Source: Methylobacillus gramineus
GTDB taxonomy: Bacteria; Pseudomonadota; Gammaproteobacteria; Burkholderiales; Methylophilaceae
Length of the DNA: 64,000 nt
Reading direction: 5' to 3'
NCBI RefSeq assembly: GCF_020532675.1
Contig: NZ_JAJAVE010000003.1
Coordinates: forward strand, 124,001-188,000
In this document: positions 29,315-38,546 of the stretch, in pieces
Position numbering within the stretch: the stretch's first letter is position 1
Layout: every line of letters starts with the position of its first letter
Notes under the pieces: model-generated
Told to the model about the DNA's origin: nothing
Databases searched by the model: none
The model's input: the letters and a program-made list of their open reading frames with translations, nothing else
Position numbers and translations under genes: made by a program

Positions 29315-29419
29315 TTAGCCTATCCTTAAGTAAGTCTGACAATACTTTCAGCATGCCGCCTATCATGTGCTGCCAACACTGAGGATAAGCTACAACCTCA
29401 TTCTTGATAGGAGCACATC

Positions 29420-29659
29420 ATGAGTCTTTCCCATGGAATTTTGCCAGGTATGCCAGTGATCTGTTCTCAGGGTGGCCAGTTTGCCACGGTGGATCACATG
29501 GAGGGTAGCAATCAGATCAAGCTACAGAAAGATGAACAAGGTCAGCACCATTACATTCCCGTGAGCTGGGTGACTGCCACTGATGATGCCCAGGTGACTG
29601 TTGATAGGCCTGGTGATCAGGCAATGCAGGATTGGTCTAACAAGCCACTCAATAGTTAA
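29420..29659 (+). CDS. DUF2171 protein
   Basis: A 79-residue soluble protein with the DUF2171 pattern: ILPGMPVICSQGGQFATVDH, then IKLQKDEQGQHHYIPVSWV. A good ribosome site (AGGAG, 8 bases) supports the start. These small beta-barrel (PRC-barrel-like) proteins are often seen with stress genes; the function is not known. Confidence 0.85.
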   Translation: MSLSHGILPGMPVICSQGGQFATVDHMEGSNQIKLQKDEQGQHHYIPVSWVTATDDAQVTVDRPGDQAMQDWSNKPLNS

Positions 29660-29685
29660 ATTCTGGTGTTGATACAAGTGTAGCT

Positions 29686-29724
29686 GGCGTATGCCTGATG
29701 TTGAGTCAGGGATACGCCATTTTC
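29686..29724 (+). terminator. Strong hairpin terminator between convergent genes
   Basis: A 13-bp stem with a single mismatch (29686-29698 with 29706-29718) and a 7-base loop is followed by ATTTTCTT on the plus strand. It lies 27 bases after the DUF2171 stop and before the end of the convergent fadL-like gene. Confidence 0.75.
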
Positions 29725-29772
29725 TTGTGTGGAATAATGAATAGCCAGCTCAGTTTCCCCTTGGGGCTCAGC

Positions 29773-31140
29773 TTAGAAAACCCTGGTCCATTGCACGCTG
29801 AGGAGATTGACGTTGGGCGAAAATTCGCCTTGCACCCTGTGCTGAACAGACGCTCCTTCAGTGCTGTGATTGAGCTTGGCTTCTTTCATGAAGAGATAGG
29901 CATAACCAATATCAAACGTGTTGATTGCATCCATTTTCCAGCGCGCGCCCAGTGACACCCAGGTGCGGTCTGCATCGGGAATGCGTGGTGTCCTGTGCTC
30001 GGCATCGGGCACTGCCGTTTGGTCATACGCTACCCCCATCCTCAAGGTCACGGCCTCACTGTATCGGTAATTGCCGCCGAGCGAAAAACGATAGCTGTTA
30101 TTCCATTTGGTGGTGGTGACATTGTCATCCCCACTATCAAATTGTATGCGCAACTCCTTGAACCGGCTCCAGTTGGTCCAGGTGACATCAGCCAGCAACT
30201 CGAATTTGTCATTGAGTTGCTGTGCCAGACTCAGGGACACGGTTTCAGGTAATGATAGTTTTGCCTGGATATCGCCATCACTTAGTCGGCTGGCAAGCGG
30301 GGCTATCCGATTGATTTGAGCCGACCTCCTGAAGCTGGCATCCCCGGAGAGTTGATGCTTGATATGGGATCGATAGGCGGCGCCAATCGTGGTGCCTGCA
30401 ACAGGTTTGAATACCACACCCAGATTAAAGCCCCAGCTCAGGTCATCACCAGACAGTTTTGCATAGCTGTCAGCAGCGGCATTGCCAGGTTGCCCAAGGC
30501 CGACTGCATTACAGGATCCTGCAGGAATTGCCCCCGTAGGTGCTTGGTTTGCCAGACATAGCGAGCTAGAGTCTATCGCGTTGGTAAGCGTGGCTTTGAC
30601 ATATTGCAGGTTGATCCCGCCAGCAATCGATAAGCGTTCTGAGGCCTTCCACGAGATGACCGGATTGATGTTCAGTGTTTCGAGCTCTGATTTAAGCGCG
30701 CTATAGCGCCCTACCCAGCCATCTTTGAACTCTGAACTGAGGCCATAAGGCACGGTGATGCCTACCCCGTATTTGAGGGTGTCATTGATATCGTCAGCAA
30801 AGTAAAAATTTGGCACCATGGCCAGGGATGCAACATTGCCACCATTATTGCCAGTGACCGGGGACTGGGTGTTATTAAATCTGACATCGCCAGTGGGATC
30901 GTCCATTTTTGCGCTGGGCAAGATGGCGCTTAAGCCAAACACCACTTGTCGCCCTTGAGGGAGAAAAGACAAATTGGCAGGATTGAAGAATTGTGTGCTC
31001 GCATCATCTGATCTGGCAGCCATGCCAGCGTATGAATTGCCCAAGCCGGAAGCGCTTTGCTCAATCAATGCAAACCCGGCAGCATAGGCTGGTGCCGCAG
31101 TCATCCCCATTAAAAATACCCAGACAGCGCGATTACTCAT
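29773..31140 (-). CDS. FadL-family outer-membrane long-chain fatty acid transporter
   Basis: A 455-residue outer-membrane barrel with a signal peptide (ending PAYAAGFALIEQSASGLGNS). It carries the family's NPA motif in FFNPANLSFLPQG, and its barrel strands end in Phe (QWTRVF). The N-terminal hatch of FadL proteins is present. FadL-type channels admit hydrophobic substrates such as fatty acids or aromatic compounds. It is divergent from the DSF synthase gene, which suggests movement of a fatty acid signal or precursor, but this is inference. Confidence 0.9.
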   Translation of the reverse strand: MSNRAVWVFLMGMTAAPAYAAGFALIEQSASGLGNSYAGMAARSDDASTQFFNPANLSFLPQGRQVVFGLSAILPSAKMDDPTGDVRFNNTQSPVTGNNGGNVASLAMVPNFYFADDINDTLKYGVGITVPYGLSSEFKDGWVGRYSALKSELETLNINPVISWKASERLSIAGGINLQYVKATLTNAIDSSSLCLANQAPTGAIPAGSCNAVGLGQPGNAAADSYAKLSGDDLSWGFNLGVVFKPVAGTTIGAAYRSHIKHQLSGDASFRRSAQINRIAPLASRLSDGDIQAKLSLPETVSLSLAQQLNDKFELLADVTWTNWSRFKELRIQFDSGDDNVTTTKWNNSYRFSLGGNYRYSEAVTLRMGVAYDQTAVPDAEHRTPRIPDADRTWVSLGARWKMDAINTFDIGYAYLFMKEAKLNHSTEGASVQHRVQGEFSPNVNLLSVQWTRVF

Positions 31141-31212
31141 TAATTATGTCCCACATTCCATAGTTTCATAGTTGATATTAACGGCAAGAATCCGTGTTTG
31201 TTAATAAATATC

Positions 31213-31226
31213 AATGATCAATCATT
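31213..31226. promoter_or_regulatory. Inverted repeat in the fadL-rpfF intergenic region
   Basis: AATGAT-CA-ATCATT is a perfect 6-bp dyad in the 162-base region between the divergent fadL-like and rpfF-like starts. It resembles a Fur-box core with one extra central base. It may bind a regulator that serves both promoters. Confidence 0.35.
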
Positions 31227-31302
31227 CATTTACCTTGCAATACAATTGTGCTACGTCTATTCATGTAGTGCTTTTTTAACCTTATGTTATGGGGAGTTAC
31301 TT

Positions 31303-32202
31303 ATGAATGCCATCGTTGATTTTAATCCGTTAAGCACCGTCCAGTTTGAGCAAGTCCGCGCCGAATATGAGCCTGAGTTCGGTATTACCTGGTTGTTTAT
31401 GCGTCCTAGTCCACGACCATGCTTCAATCGCATTTGCATGAGCGAGTTGTTGCTGAATCAAACACAGATTGAAGCCTCTCATGCCAATCCACAGCATCGC
31501 CCTCAGCAGCCGACCAATTACCTGGTGCTGGCCTCCGATATCGAAGGTGTATTCAACCTCGGTGGTGACCTGGCAATATTCAAGGAAGCCATACTGAAAC
31601 AGGAAAGAAGCAAGCTGCTGGAGTATGCGCGTTTGTGCATAGACAATGTCTGGACCTTCTATAACATGCAGGCCCCTATCACCACTATTGCGCTGGTCAA
31701 GGGGCAGGCCATGGGTGGCGGGTTTGAATCTGCCCTGTCTGCGCATGTGCTGGTGGCAGAGAAAGGGGCACTCATGGGCTTGCCAGAAGTGCTATTCAAC
31801 TTGTTCCCCGGTATGGGGGCGATGAGCTTTCTTGCACGTCGTATAGGCTTGAATGCTGCAGAGAAGCTCATACGTTCAGGCAAGATTTACACGGCAGAAG
31901 AGCTGTATGAGATGGGAGTGGTGGATGTGCTGGCCGAAGCTGGTCAGGGTGAAAAGGCTTTGCAGGATTGGGTGCGCAAGACGCATAAGTCGTTGAATTC
32001 CTTCCAGGCCATCCAGAAAGCCAAGCAGCGGGTCAATCCGCTTACCAAGCAGGAGCTCCTTGATATTACGGAGATTTGGGTTGATGCTGCCATGCGCCTG
32101 ACGGATCGTAACCTCAAGGTGATGGACCGCCTGGTGCGCGCCCAGAACAGCAAGGTGGGCTCGCAGGAAGATCTGAGCCTAAGCGTAAGAGCAGTAGGTT
32201 GA
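31303..32202 (+). CDS. rpfF: RpfF-like DSF (diffusible signal factor) synthase
   Basis: A 299-residue crotonase-fold enzyme that would make a cis-2-unsaturated fatty acid signal from acyl-ACP. It follows RpfF of Xanthomonas closely: VLASDIEGVFNLGGDLAIF, MGGGFESALSAHVLVAEKGA, MGLPEVLFNLFPGMGA, and TEIWVDAAMRL near the C-terminus. The two catalytic glutamates are present as Glu142 (GGGFES) and Glu162 (LPEVLF). The start at 31303 has GGGGAG upstream; the frame is open 35 codons further but without similarity. It converges with the sensor gene, with only 4 bases between the stops. Confidence 0.92.
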   Translation: MNAIVDFNPLSTVQFEQVRAEYEPEFGITWLFMRPSPRPCFNRICMSELLLNQTQIEASHANPQHRPQQPTNYLVLASDIEGVFNLGGDLAIFKEAILKQERSKLLEYARLCIDNVWTFYNMQAPITTIALVKGQAMGGGFESALSAHVLVAEKGALMGLPEVLFNLFPGMGAMSFLARRIGLNAAEKLIRSGKIYTAEELYEMGVVDVLAEAGQGEKALQDWVRKTHKSLNSFQAIQKAKQRVNPLTKQELLDITEIWVDAAMRLTDRNLKVMDRLVRAQNSKVGSQEDLSLSVRAVG

Positions 32203-32206
32203 ATGC

Positions 32207-34348
32207 CTAGCTGGAGGCAGCCTGTCGGCTACTGAGGTAGTCGTTGATGGCCTGCTTGGCTGCCTCGAATTCGCTTTCCAATTGATCCAGGAGAATGGTG
32301 CCGCGGAAACGCAGCTCCTCGGGACTGGCTTTGTCCATGAGGTCAGCTTGTTTGCTGACGGTTAGTGCGCCTATGCTTAGACTGTTACCCTTCAGTGCAT
32401 GACAAAACTCATGCAGCTCACCGTAACGCTTGGCCGCCAGGTTTTGCTTGATAAGCTTAATCAGCGCGCCACAGTCGCTGATATATTTGTTGAGCAGGCG
32501 CGGGACAAACATACTGTCCTTCCCCCCCAACATTTCCAGCTCCGACAGCGTTGCGCCGGATAGCACATCATTGTTTAACGTTTCCTGTTGAGGACGCGCA
32601 TCTTGCCTGGCATATAGCTGGGCAACCTGGCTGGACACCGGCATGCTGCCATTGAGATTGGCAATGGTGTCAAACAACAGCTTGGTTTCAATCGGTTTGG
32701 TCAGGTAAGCGTCAAAACCTGCTACTTCCGCAGCTGTCTTTGTTTCCACAGTGGCATCGGCGGTGAAGAGGATGAACTTGGTGTCAAGATCGTCTGGACG
32801 CAGGAACCGATAAAGCTTCAAGGCATCAATGCCGTTCATTTCCGCCATATTGAGATCGGAGATCACCAGGTCAAACTGTTCCAGCTCAAGCTTGTCGAGC
32901 AACTCGTCTGCATTGTTGGCCACTGACACCTGATGGCCGGGCAATTGCAACAACCTGACGATAATGGTCTGGTTGGTGGCATCGTCTTCGCACACCAGGA
33001 TTTTGAGTGATTTATCGGTTGTTTCCAGCCTGTTTTCAGCAGGCTGGAATGGGAGGATAGGTGCTGCCCCCATCGTTTCCAGTGTGAGGTCGAACCAGAA
33101 ACGACTGCCGACATTGGGCGTGCTGTTCAAGTCGAGGTGACCACCAAGCGCTTCCACCAGGCGTTTCGCAATGGTCAGTCCCAGACCGCTGCCGCCATAT
33201 TTGCGGGTGGTAGAAATGTCTGCCTGGGTAAAGCTTTCAAAGATGCGTTCGCGCTGTTCGAGAGAGATGCCCAAACCGGTATCGATAACCTCAAAGCGAT
33301 AGGTGCTGTGGTGTTCTGTGCTTTGCAGCGTATGTAACGCCAGCGTGACCGAGCCGCGCTCGGTAAATTTCACGGCGTTGCCTACCAGGTTGGCGAGGAT
33401 TTGCTGCAACACGTAAGGGTCGCTTTTGACGCGCGCTTCATTCACATCAATGATTGTCCCGAGAGTAATCCGCTTGTTGAGCGCCTGGCCTTTGAATACT
33501 TCAACGGTTTGCTCCACCAGCTCACGCAGCGAGAGTTCGATCTGTTCTACCTGCAGCTTTTCCTGCTCAATTTTGGAAAAATCCAGCACATTGTTGAGTT
33601 GGGCCAGCAGCAGTTTTGAGGAGCTTTCCAGCGTACGCAGTAATTCATCCTGGTCACTGTTGAGCCGCGTGTTGCGCAACAGGGTGCTGATGCCGATGAT
33701 GCCGTTGAGCGGGGTGCGGATTTCATGGCTCATATTGGCCACAAAGCGTGTTTTTGCGTGGTTGGCCACCTCGGCTTTTTGCCTGGCTTCTTCAATGCGG
33801 GTGATCAGGGTCGCTACATACAGCGGCAACGCTACCAGCATGAGCAGCAGGCTGTAACTGATGGTTTTGTGCTGTAGCCAGAACGGATTGACGTTGATGG
33901 TGTAGAGAAAGCCGACCACGCTCAGTATCTGCGAGTGAATCAGGTACTTCTTGCCAAAGCGGAAACCGTTGCCAAACGTGACCCAGAGATATACCCCTAC
34001 CAGGATGACGCCCATTTCACCGGTCGTGGCCATGAACATGGTGGGCAGGCCGATATCCAGCCACGCACCGGATAACCTGCGCAGTTTAGGGTGCTTTCTG
34101 GTGAACAGAATCAGGCCGAATAATACAAATGATAACAGCTGGAATACCACGGTCATCGTGATGGCGAGCGGGAAGGTATTATTGGCGTTATTAAGCCCGG
34201 TTATTTCCCGGTAGACCAGGAAAGAGATAAATGCCAAGCATAGCCAAATGCGGATTACGGCCTGCTCAAGCTCCAGCGGGTCGCATTGCCCACGTAGAGT
34301 CAGCCAGTATTGCCTGATCCGCTTGAAAGGTTGTATGAATGACATCAT
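32207..34348 (-). CDS. rpfC: RpfC-like hybrid sensor histidine kinase (DSF sensor)
   Basis: A 713-residue protein. The N-terminal 185 residues hold five or more membrane helices, including the [19 protein letters not shown] segment typical of RpfC. HisKA follows with phospho-His208 ([12 protein letters not shown]), then HATPase ([29 protein letters not shown]), a receiver domain with Asp498 (VISDLNM) and a C-terminal Hpt domain with His650 (CHALKGNS). This is the complete RpfC architecture. The ATG at 34348 is used; a TTG at 34357 and an ATG at 34345 are alternatives and no clear ribosome site decides. It should detect DSF and pass phosphate to RpfG. Confidence 0.92.
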   Translation of the reverse strand: MMSFIQPFKRIRQYWLTLRGQCDPLELEQAVIRIWLCLAFISFLVYREITGLNNANNTFPLAITMTVVFQLLSFVLFGLILFTRKHPKLRRLSGAWLDIGLPTMFMATTGEMGVILVGVYLWVTFGNGFRFGKKYLIHSQILSVVGFLYTINVNPFWLQHKTISYSLLLMLVALPLYVATLITRIEEARQKAEVANHAKTRFVANMSHEIRTPLNGIIGISTLLRNTRLNSDQDELLRTLESSSKLLLAQLNNVLDFSKIEQEKLQVEQIELSLRELVEQTVEVFKGQALNKRITLGTIIDVNEARVKSDPYVLQQILANLVGNAVKFTERGSVTLALHTLQSTEHHSTYRFEVIDTGLGISLEQRERIFESFTQADISTTRKYGGSGLGLTIAKRLVEALGGHLDLNSTPNVGSRFWFDLTLETMGAAPILPFQPAENRLETTDKSLKILVCEDDATNQTIIVRLLQLPGHQVSVANNADELLDKLELEQFDLVISDLNMAEMNGIDALKLYRFLRPDDLDTKFILFTADATVETKTAAEVAGFDAYLTKPIETKLLFDTIANLNGSMPVSSQVAQLYARQDARPQQETLNNDVLSGATLSELEMLGGKDSMFVPRLLNKYISDCGALIKLIKQNLAAKRYGELHEFCHALKGNSLSIGALTVSKQADLMDKASPEELRFRGTILLDQLESEFEAAKQAINDYLSSRQAASS

Positions 34349-34477
34349 GCTGGTCAAATTTTTAAAAGGTTGGAAAGCACCACAATGGCATTGCCGCTCA
34401 CAATCGTCATTGATGTTGATATAGGTTGCGCTCAGATCACGTGATATTCAAGCCCCATGATGGCGCAGTGTGCATGC

Positions 34478-35539
34478 TTATGAGGCGTGACGGTTATGGA
34501 TCTCCTCAAATAGTACGCGCACATCGGGGATCAGCTTGATCAGCTCAGGATCAAAATGTTTGCCACTTTCTGCATACAGATAATCTATGGCACTTTCCAC
34601 GCTCCAGGCTTCCTTGTAGGGACGGCGGCTGGTAAGGGCATCAAACACATCAGCTACTGCCACAATACGCGCAGACAATGGAATTTCATGTCCCGAGATG
34701 CCGTATGGATAGCCAGTGCCATCGTATTTTTCATGATGGGCCAGTGCAATTTCGCTGCCCTTTTGCAAATATTTGGATGGGCTACCCTGCAGAATTTCAT
34801 AGCCAATCAGCGGGTGCTGCTGCATGATTTTCTTTTCTTCCGGGGTGAACGGGCCCTGCTTCAACAGCACACTGTCCGGGATGCCGATCTTGCCAATATC
34901 GTGAAGTGGCGAAGCCAGTTCAATCAGCTCGATCTCATCATCAGGAAAGTCCAGTGCTTCAGCCAATACGCGGCTGTAAAGTGACATGCGCAATAAATGC
35001 TGGGCAGTATCGTAATCTCTATATTCCCCGGCACGTGCAAGATGCATCAGGGTTTCTTTCTCGCGCATGAGAATATTCTCAGTGGCTTCGCGCACCATAC
35101 TTTCCAGCAGGCGGCTTTTATCTTCCAGGCTGAGTCTTTGTTGACGCAAGGTGATGAGGTTTTTGCAGCGTGCCATGCATTCATGCATGTCTACCGGCTT
35201 GGTGAGAAAATCGGTGACGCCAGCATCCAATGCGGCATAGCGAATTTCCACATCCTGCTTGATCGTGATCATGATGGTGGGGACGGATTGATAATCCGGC
35301 AAACGCGTGATTTCATTAATGAAACATAGCCCATTCATGCCGGGCATTTCATAATCTACCAATAGCAGGTCTGCTGTGTTCTCCTGCGCCCAGAGCAAGG
35401 CTTCGGTGGGCGAGGAAAACTCGAAAGTTTTGATGCCGCGCCCGAGGTTCCTGACGATTTTCGACAGGATTGAACGGCTGACGGCTTGATCATCCAATAT
35501 CAATACCTTGGCGGTATCGACGAGGTTGAGATTCTTCAT
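34478..35539 (-). CDS. rpfG: RpfG-like HD-GYP response regulator (c-di-GMP phosphodiesterase)
   Basis: A 353-residue two-domain protein. The receiver domain (about 10-125) has the acidic pair in LILDDQ and phospho-Asp62 (LLLVDYEMPG). The HD-GYP domain (about 165-345) has HDIGK at 213-217 and HHEKYDGTGYP ending at 278, so all metal and signature residues are present. It would hydrolyse cyclic di-GMP after phosphorelay from RpfC. The ATG at 35539 has AAGGTG upstream; a GTG at 35545 is less likely. It lies 129 bases upstream of rpfC on the same strand. Confidence 0.93.
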   Translation of the reverse strand: MKNLNLVDTAKVLILDDQAVSRSILSKIVRNLGRGIKTFEFSSPTEALLWAQENTADLLLVDYEMPGMNGLCFINEITRLPDYQSVPTIMITIKQDVEIRYAALDAGVTDFLTKPVDMHECMARCKNLITLRQQRLSLEDKSRLLESMVREATENILMREKETLMHLARAGEYRDYDTAQHLLRMSLYSRVLAEALDFPDDEIELIELASPLHDIGKIGIPDSVLLKQGPFTPEEKKIMQQHPLIGYEILQGSPSKYLQKGSEIALAHHEKYDGTGYPYGISGHEIPLSARIVAVADVFDALTSRRPYKEAWSVESAIDYLYAESGKHFDPELIKLIPDVRVLFEEIHNRHAS

Positions 35540-35545
35540 AAACAC

Positions 35546-35905
35546 CTTAAATTACTAGTCCTGGGGGGGAGTTGTATTGCCTATTATAAATAGGTGTAGT
35601 CCCCTACACTTATATACATCGGTCTTGCAGAGATTCAGTCTCATTAGCATCATAAACCAGAGACTGGGTTTTGAATAACAACAAGCCAGCTATTTACACC
35701 TATTTCAGCATTAATGCCTTGATATAGTTAGCTGAAAAATTGATATCAGTCCGTACTAATTCCACGGTCTGCGCTAATCACACCTGAGATAAGCATGGCT
35801 GTTATCCCTGCATGGACCTTACTGCTCAAATCAGGTTGTATTTTCTGCTATGCCCGTGCTTGTCAGTAGAAAACAGAACAACGTGTTTGGTGATATCTAG
35901 ATCGT
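35546..35905. other. 360-base intergenic region upstream of rpfG
   Basis: No gene is seen. It contains the dyad GTGTAG-TCCC-CTACAC at 35594-35609, about 55 bases upstream of the rpfG start on the minus strand, and a 7-bp inverted repeat CAGTCTC/GAGACTG (35636-35642 with 35660-35666). Either could be an operator or part of the rpfG leader. Confidence 0.45.
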
Positions 35906-37084
35906 TTAGGCATGGTGGCTGTGTTTGCCGGGAGTAACGGCAGGTGCCAGGATAAATGCCAGCCCGACAAAAAACAGTACTACCAACAAAGCATAGCGCA
36001 GGGTGAAATGTTCCCCGAGAAAGCCCAGCAAGGGCGGGCCGACCAGAAATGCTACATAACCAGCGGTTGCCACTAGGCCTACCCGCGCTACCGGGTTATT
36101 GCCGGTATCACCGGCGGCCGAGATAGCCAGAGGAAATCCAAGTGAGGTTCCCAGTCCCCAAAACAGCACCGCAGTGGCCGCCAGATAGGGATGATCGGCA
36201 AAAATCACCAAGCCGATTCCGATCACACCCAGCAGTGCGCTGGTGCGGACTACTGACGCGCGACTGAATCGGGCCAGAAAGAAATCACCGGAGAAACGCC
36301 CCAGTGCCATCATGCCGGCAAACCCGGTATAAATCATGGAACCAGTCGCGGCATCAAAACCGTGATCATCTACCATGAGCAGGGGAATCCAGTCAGTAGC
36401 CGATCCCTCCGCCAGTGCCATGCCGAGCACGATCAGGCCTATGCACAACAGTTGTTTATCCTGCCATATTGATGGTTTGCGGGTATCCGCTGCTTGAGTG
36501 CAGGCAGAGTGTTGCCCTAGTCCAGGTGGAATAGCCCTGAGCGCCCATAGTGTAGGAGGCAAAGTGGCCAGTGCGGTGAGAGTTACATGCCAGCTGACAG
36601 GAAAGGCAATGCTGCTCAGGCCGATGCCGATAAGCCCGCCAATGAAGGTGCCCAGGCTGAACCCGGCATGCAGATTGGACAGTGCAGGCTTGCGCATGAT
36701 GCGCTCCACTTCTGCACCTTCCACATTCAGTGCGATCTCGCCTACGCCGATGCCAAGCCCAAACAGCATCAAGCCAGCTGCAACCCCTGGAACCAGCTTA
36801 CAGCTCAGGCCTGCACCCAGCAGCAAGAGTCCCGATAGCATCATGAGCATGCCAGCCGTGATTACAGCTTTGGTACCCAGCCTCTCCACCAGTTTGCCTG
36901 AGCTGAGAATACCCGTCATGGCCCCAATGGAAATGCTCAACAGTATCAGACCCATCTCTGACAAAGTGACTTCCAGCTGATCGCGGATCGCGGGAGTACG
37001 TGTGACCCAGGAGGCGACGGCAAGTCCTGTCACCAGGAAAAACAAGAATAAGGCGCGACGGCGCTGGAGCGGGGAATCAGTCAT
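35906..37084 (-). CDS. MFS transporter, YbjJ-like
   Basis: A 392-residue major facilitator with about 12 hydrophobic helices. The N-terminal half has FFLVTGLAVASWVTRTPAIR and SGKLVERLGTKAVITAGMLM, the usual loop 2-3 motif. NVEGAEVERIMRKPALSNLH and the FSLGTFIGGLIG helix resemble the E. coli YbjJ/fucose-permease-like group. The substrate is unknown. The ATG at 37084 is preferred to a TTG at 37093. It lies 89 bases after the porin-like gene on the same strand. Confidence 0.86.
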   Translation of the reverse strand: MTDSPLQRRRALFLFFLVTGLAVASWVTRTPAIRDQLEVTLSEMGLILLSISIGAMTGILSSGKLVERLGTKAVITAGMLMMLSGLLLLGAGLSCKLVPGVAAGLMLFGLGIGVGEIALNVEGAEVERIMRKPALSNLHAGFSLGTFIGGLIGIGLSSIAFPVSWHVTLTALATLPPTLWALRAIPPGLGQHSACTQAADTRKPSIWQDKQLLCIGLIVLGMALAEGSATDWIPLLMVDDHGFDAATGSMIYTGFAGMMALGRFSGDFFLARFSRASVVRTSALLGVIGIGLVIFADHPYLAATAVLFWGLGTSLGFPLAISAAGDTGNNPVARVGLVATAGYVAFLVGPPLLGFLGEHFTLRYALLVVLFFVGLAFILAPAVTPGKHSHHA

Positions 37085-37173
37085 GGGACTCAATAATTGG
37101 CAAAATACTTAGTGGGTGGAGAACGAGGATTTTCCACTTTGAATGTGACAGTGGCTGCCAGGGCAATTGCCCA

Positions 37174-38265
37174 TTAAAAACTGATCGCCAGGGCGGTGAC
37201 GGCCATGAGGTTGCCGGACGTGAATGTGTCATTGCCTTTCATGAAGATGGCATCCGGGCTATTAAACTTTCTTACCTCATTGCGCCACAGCAGATGCGGT
37301 GAAATCCGGTAATCCACATTGAAGGAATATCCAAATACCTGAAAGCCATCTGGCGTACCCGTGCTCACAATCACTCCGTGCTTGTCCTGATAATACTCAG
37401 CCCTGGCGGCCAGGCTGAGTTTATCGGTGGCGCTATAGCGCGCGATTATCACAGGCGCAAACCATGTGTGGTAACGGCTGCTGCCTTTTTCTACTTGTTC
37501 TGCCCCTATATCGAGGCCTGCAATGACGCTCCATTGACGGTCGAGCTGGAATTGCCCGTACAGGTTATGAAAGTAACGCATCTGCCGCTGTTGGTCTGAT
37601 TTGTCATTGCCAATCAATGAGCTGCTGTTAACAGTTACCCTGTCATTTGGCTTATAGGTCAATTGGTGACCAATCGCAGGCGTTGTATTGCCGTCCGCTC
37701 TCTGGATGCGTTGCCATCCATTCAGCAGCAGGCCGCTGATCATCCATTTTCCATCTGCAGAGGTGTAGGAAAGTTTTGCCCCAGTCTCAAAATAAGGCGA
37801 GTTCTCTGCGACCAGGCTGCGCGTGACAGTCCAGTTATCTTTGCCGATGGCACTTTCAAAGCCAATATGCGAAGGCATGACACCGACATCCAGCCAGAGC
37901 TCATCAGTGTCCGATAACTTGAAGCCGAGGTTTGCCTCATAGAGATTATTCAGCAGGCCAGGCTCTGCAGCATAGTTGGCGCGCATATAGGTGCCCGTGG
38001 CAATGCCAAGATTGGCCCTGAATCTCTCTGTGCTGATATTGGCATGGATGAGCGCCAGATTGATACTGGGTTCATCCGCACGATTGTGGCTGTATATGAA
38101 CTCGGGACGTTTGTTGTTGGCGGGCTTGTTGAAGTCACGCAGATAATAGGCTTCTGCATATCCACTGATGGTGAGTGGATGCTCGCTGTTGGTTTCCCCT
38201 GCCTGTGCCAAGCTGGTGATGCTGATGCCCAGCAGTAAAGCGATGAGAGGTAATAGATAGTTCAT
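37174..38265 (-). CDS. Outer-membrane beta-barrel protein, BBP2/porin-like
   Basis: A 363-residue exported barrel. A signal peptide ends near SLAQAGE. Alternating strands follow (ISGYAEAYYLRDFN, NLALIHANIST, LWLDVGVMPSHIGFESAIGK) and the chain ends with Phe (TALAISF). The GVMPSHIGFE segment and the repeated YSAT/LSLAAR strands resemble the putative beta-barrel porin-2 family. The substrate is unknown. The ATG at 38265 is used; a GTG at 38277 is possible. Confidence 0.78.
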   Translation of the reverse strand: MNYLLPLIALLLGISITSLAQAGETNSEHPLTISGYAEAYYLRDFNKPANNKRPEFIYSHNRADEPSINLALIHANISTERFRANLGIATGTYMRANYAAEPGLLNNLYEANLGFKLSDTDELWLDVGVMPSHIGFESAIGKDNWTVTRSLVAENSPYFETGAKLSYTSADGKWMISGLLLNGWQRIQRADGNTTPAIGHQLTYKPNDRVTVNSSSLIGNDKSDQQRQMRYFHNLYGQFQLDRQWSVIAGLDIGAEQVEKGSSRYHTWFAPVIIARYSATDKLSLAARAEYYQDKHGVIVSTGTPDGFQVFGYSFNVDYRISPHLLWRNEVRKFNSPDAIFMKGNDTFTSGNLMAVTALAISF

Positions 38266-38421
38266 GTACTTGTGCACTCTTTGGGTGCATCACAATAGCA
38301 TGCCGCGACATACTCGCCTACCGATGACATCGGGACACGCAGGAGTGTAATCCAGCAGCACATATGTGACTCAACTTGTAGGGAGTAGGCGTGTTGGAGG
38401 CGAGGTGACATGGTGATTGAC

Positions 38422-38495
38422 TGGAGCGGGCGACGGGAATCGAACCCGCGTATGCAGCTTGGGAAGCTGCCGTTCTACCATTGAACTACGCCCGC
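38422..38495 (-). tRNA. tRNA-Gly (anticodon CCC)
   Basis: A 74-base gene including the encoded CCA (38422-38424) and discriminator U. The acceptor stem is GCGGGCG paired with CGCCCGC, the D arm GTTC/GAAC, the anticodon stem GCAGC/GCTGC, and the T arm carries GGTTCGATTCC. The seven-base anticodon loop TTCCCAA places CCC at 38461-38463. The molecule is complete and unremarkable. Confidence 0.96.
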
Positions 38496-38546
38496 GCAGG
38501 CCGCCATTATACTCATTTATTCTGATTCAGCTATCTACTAGCCATT

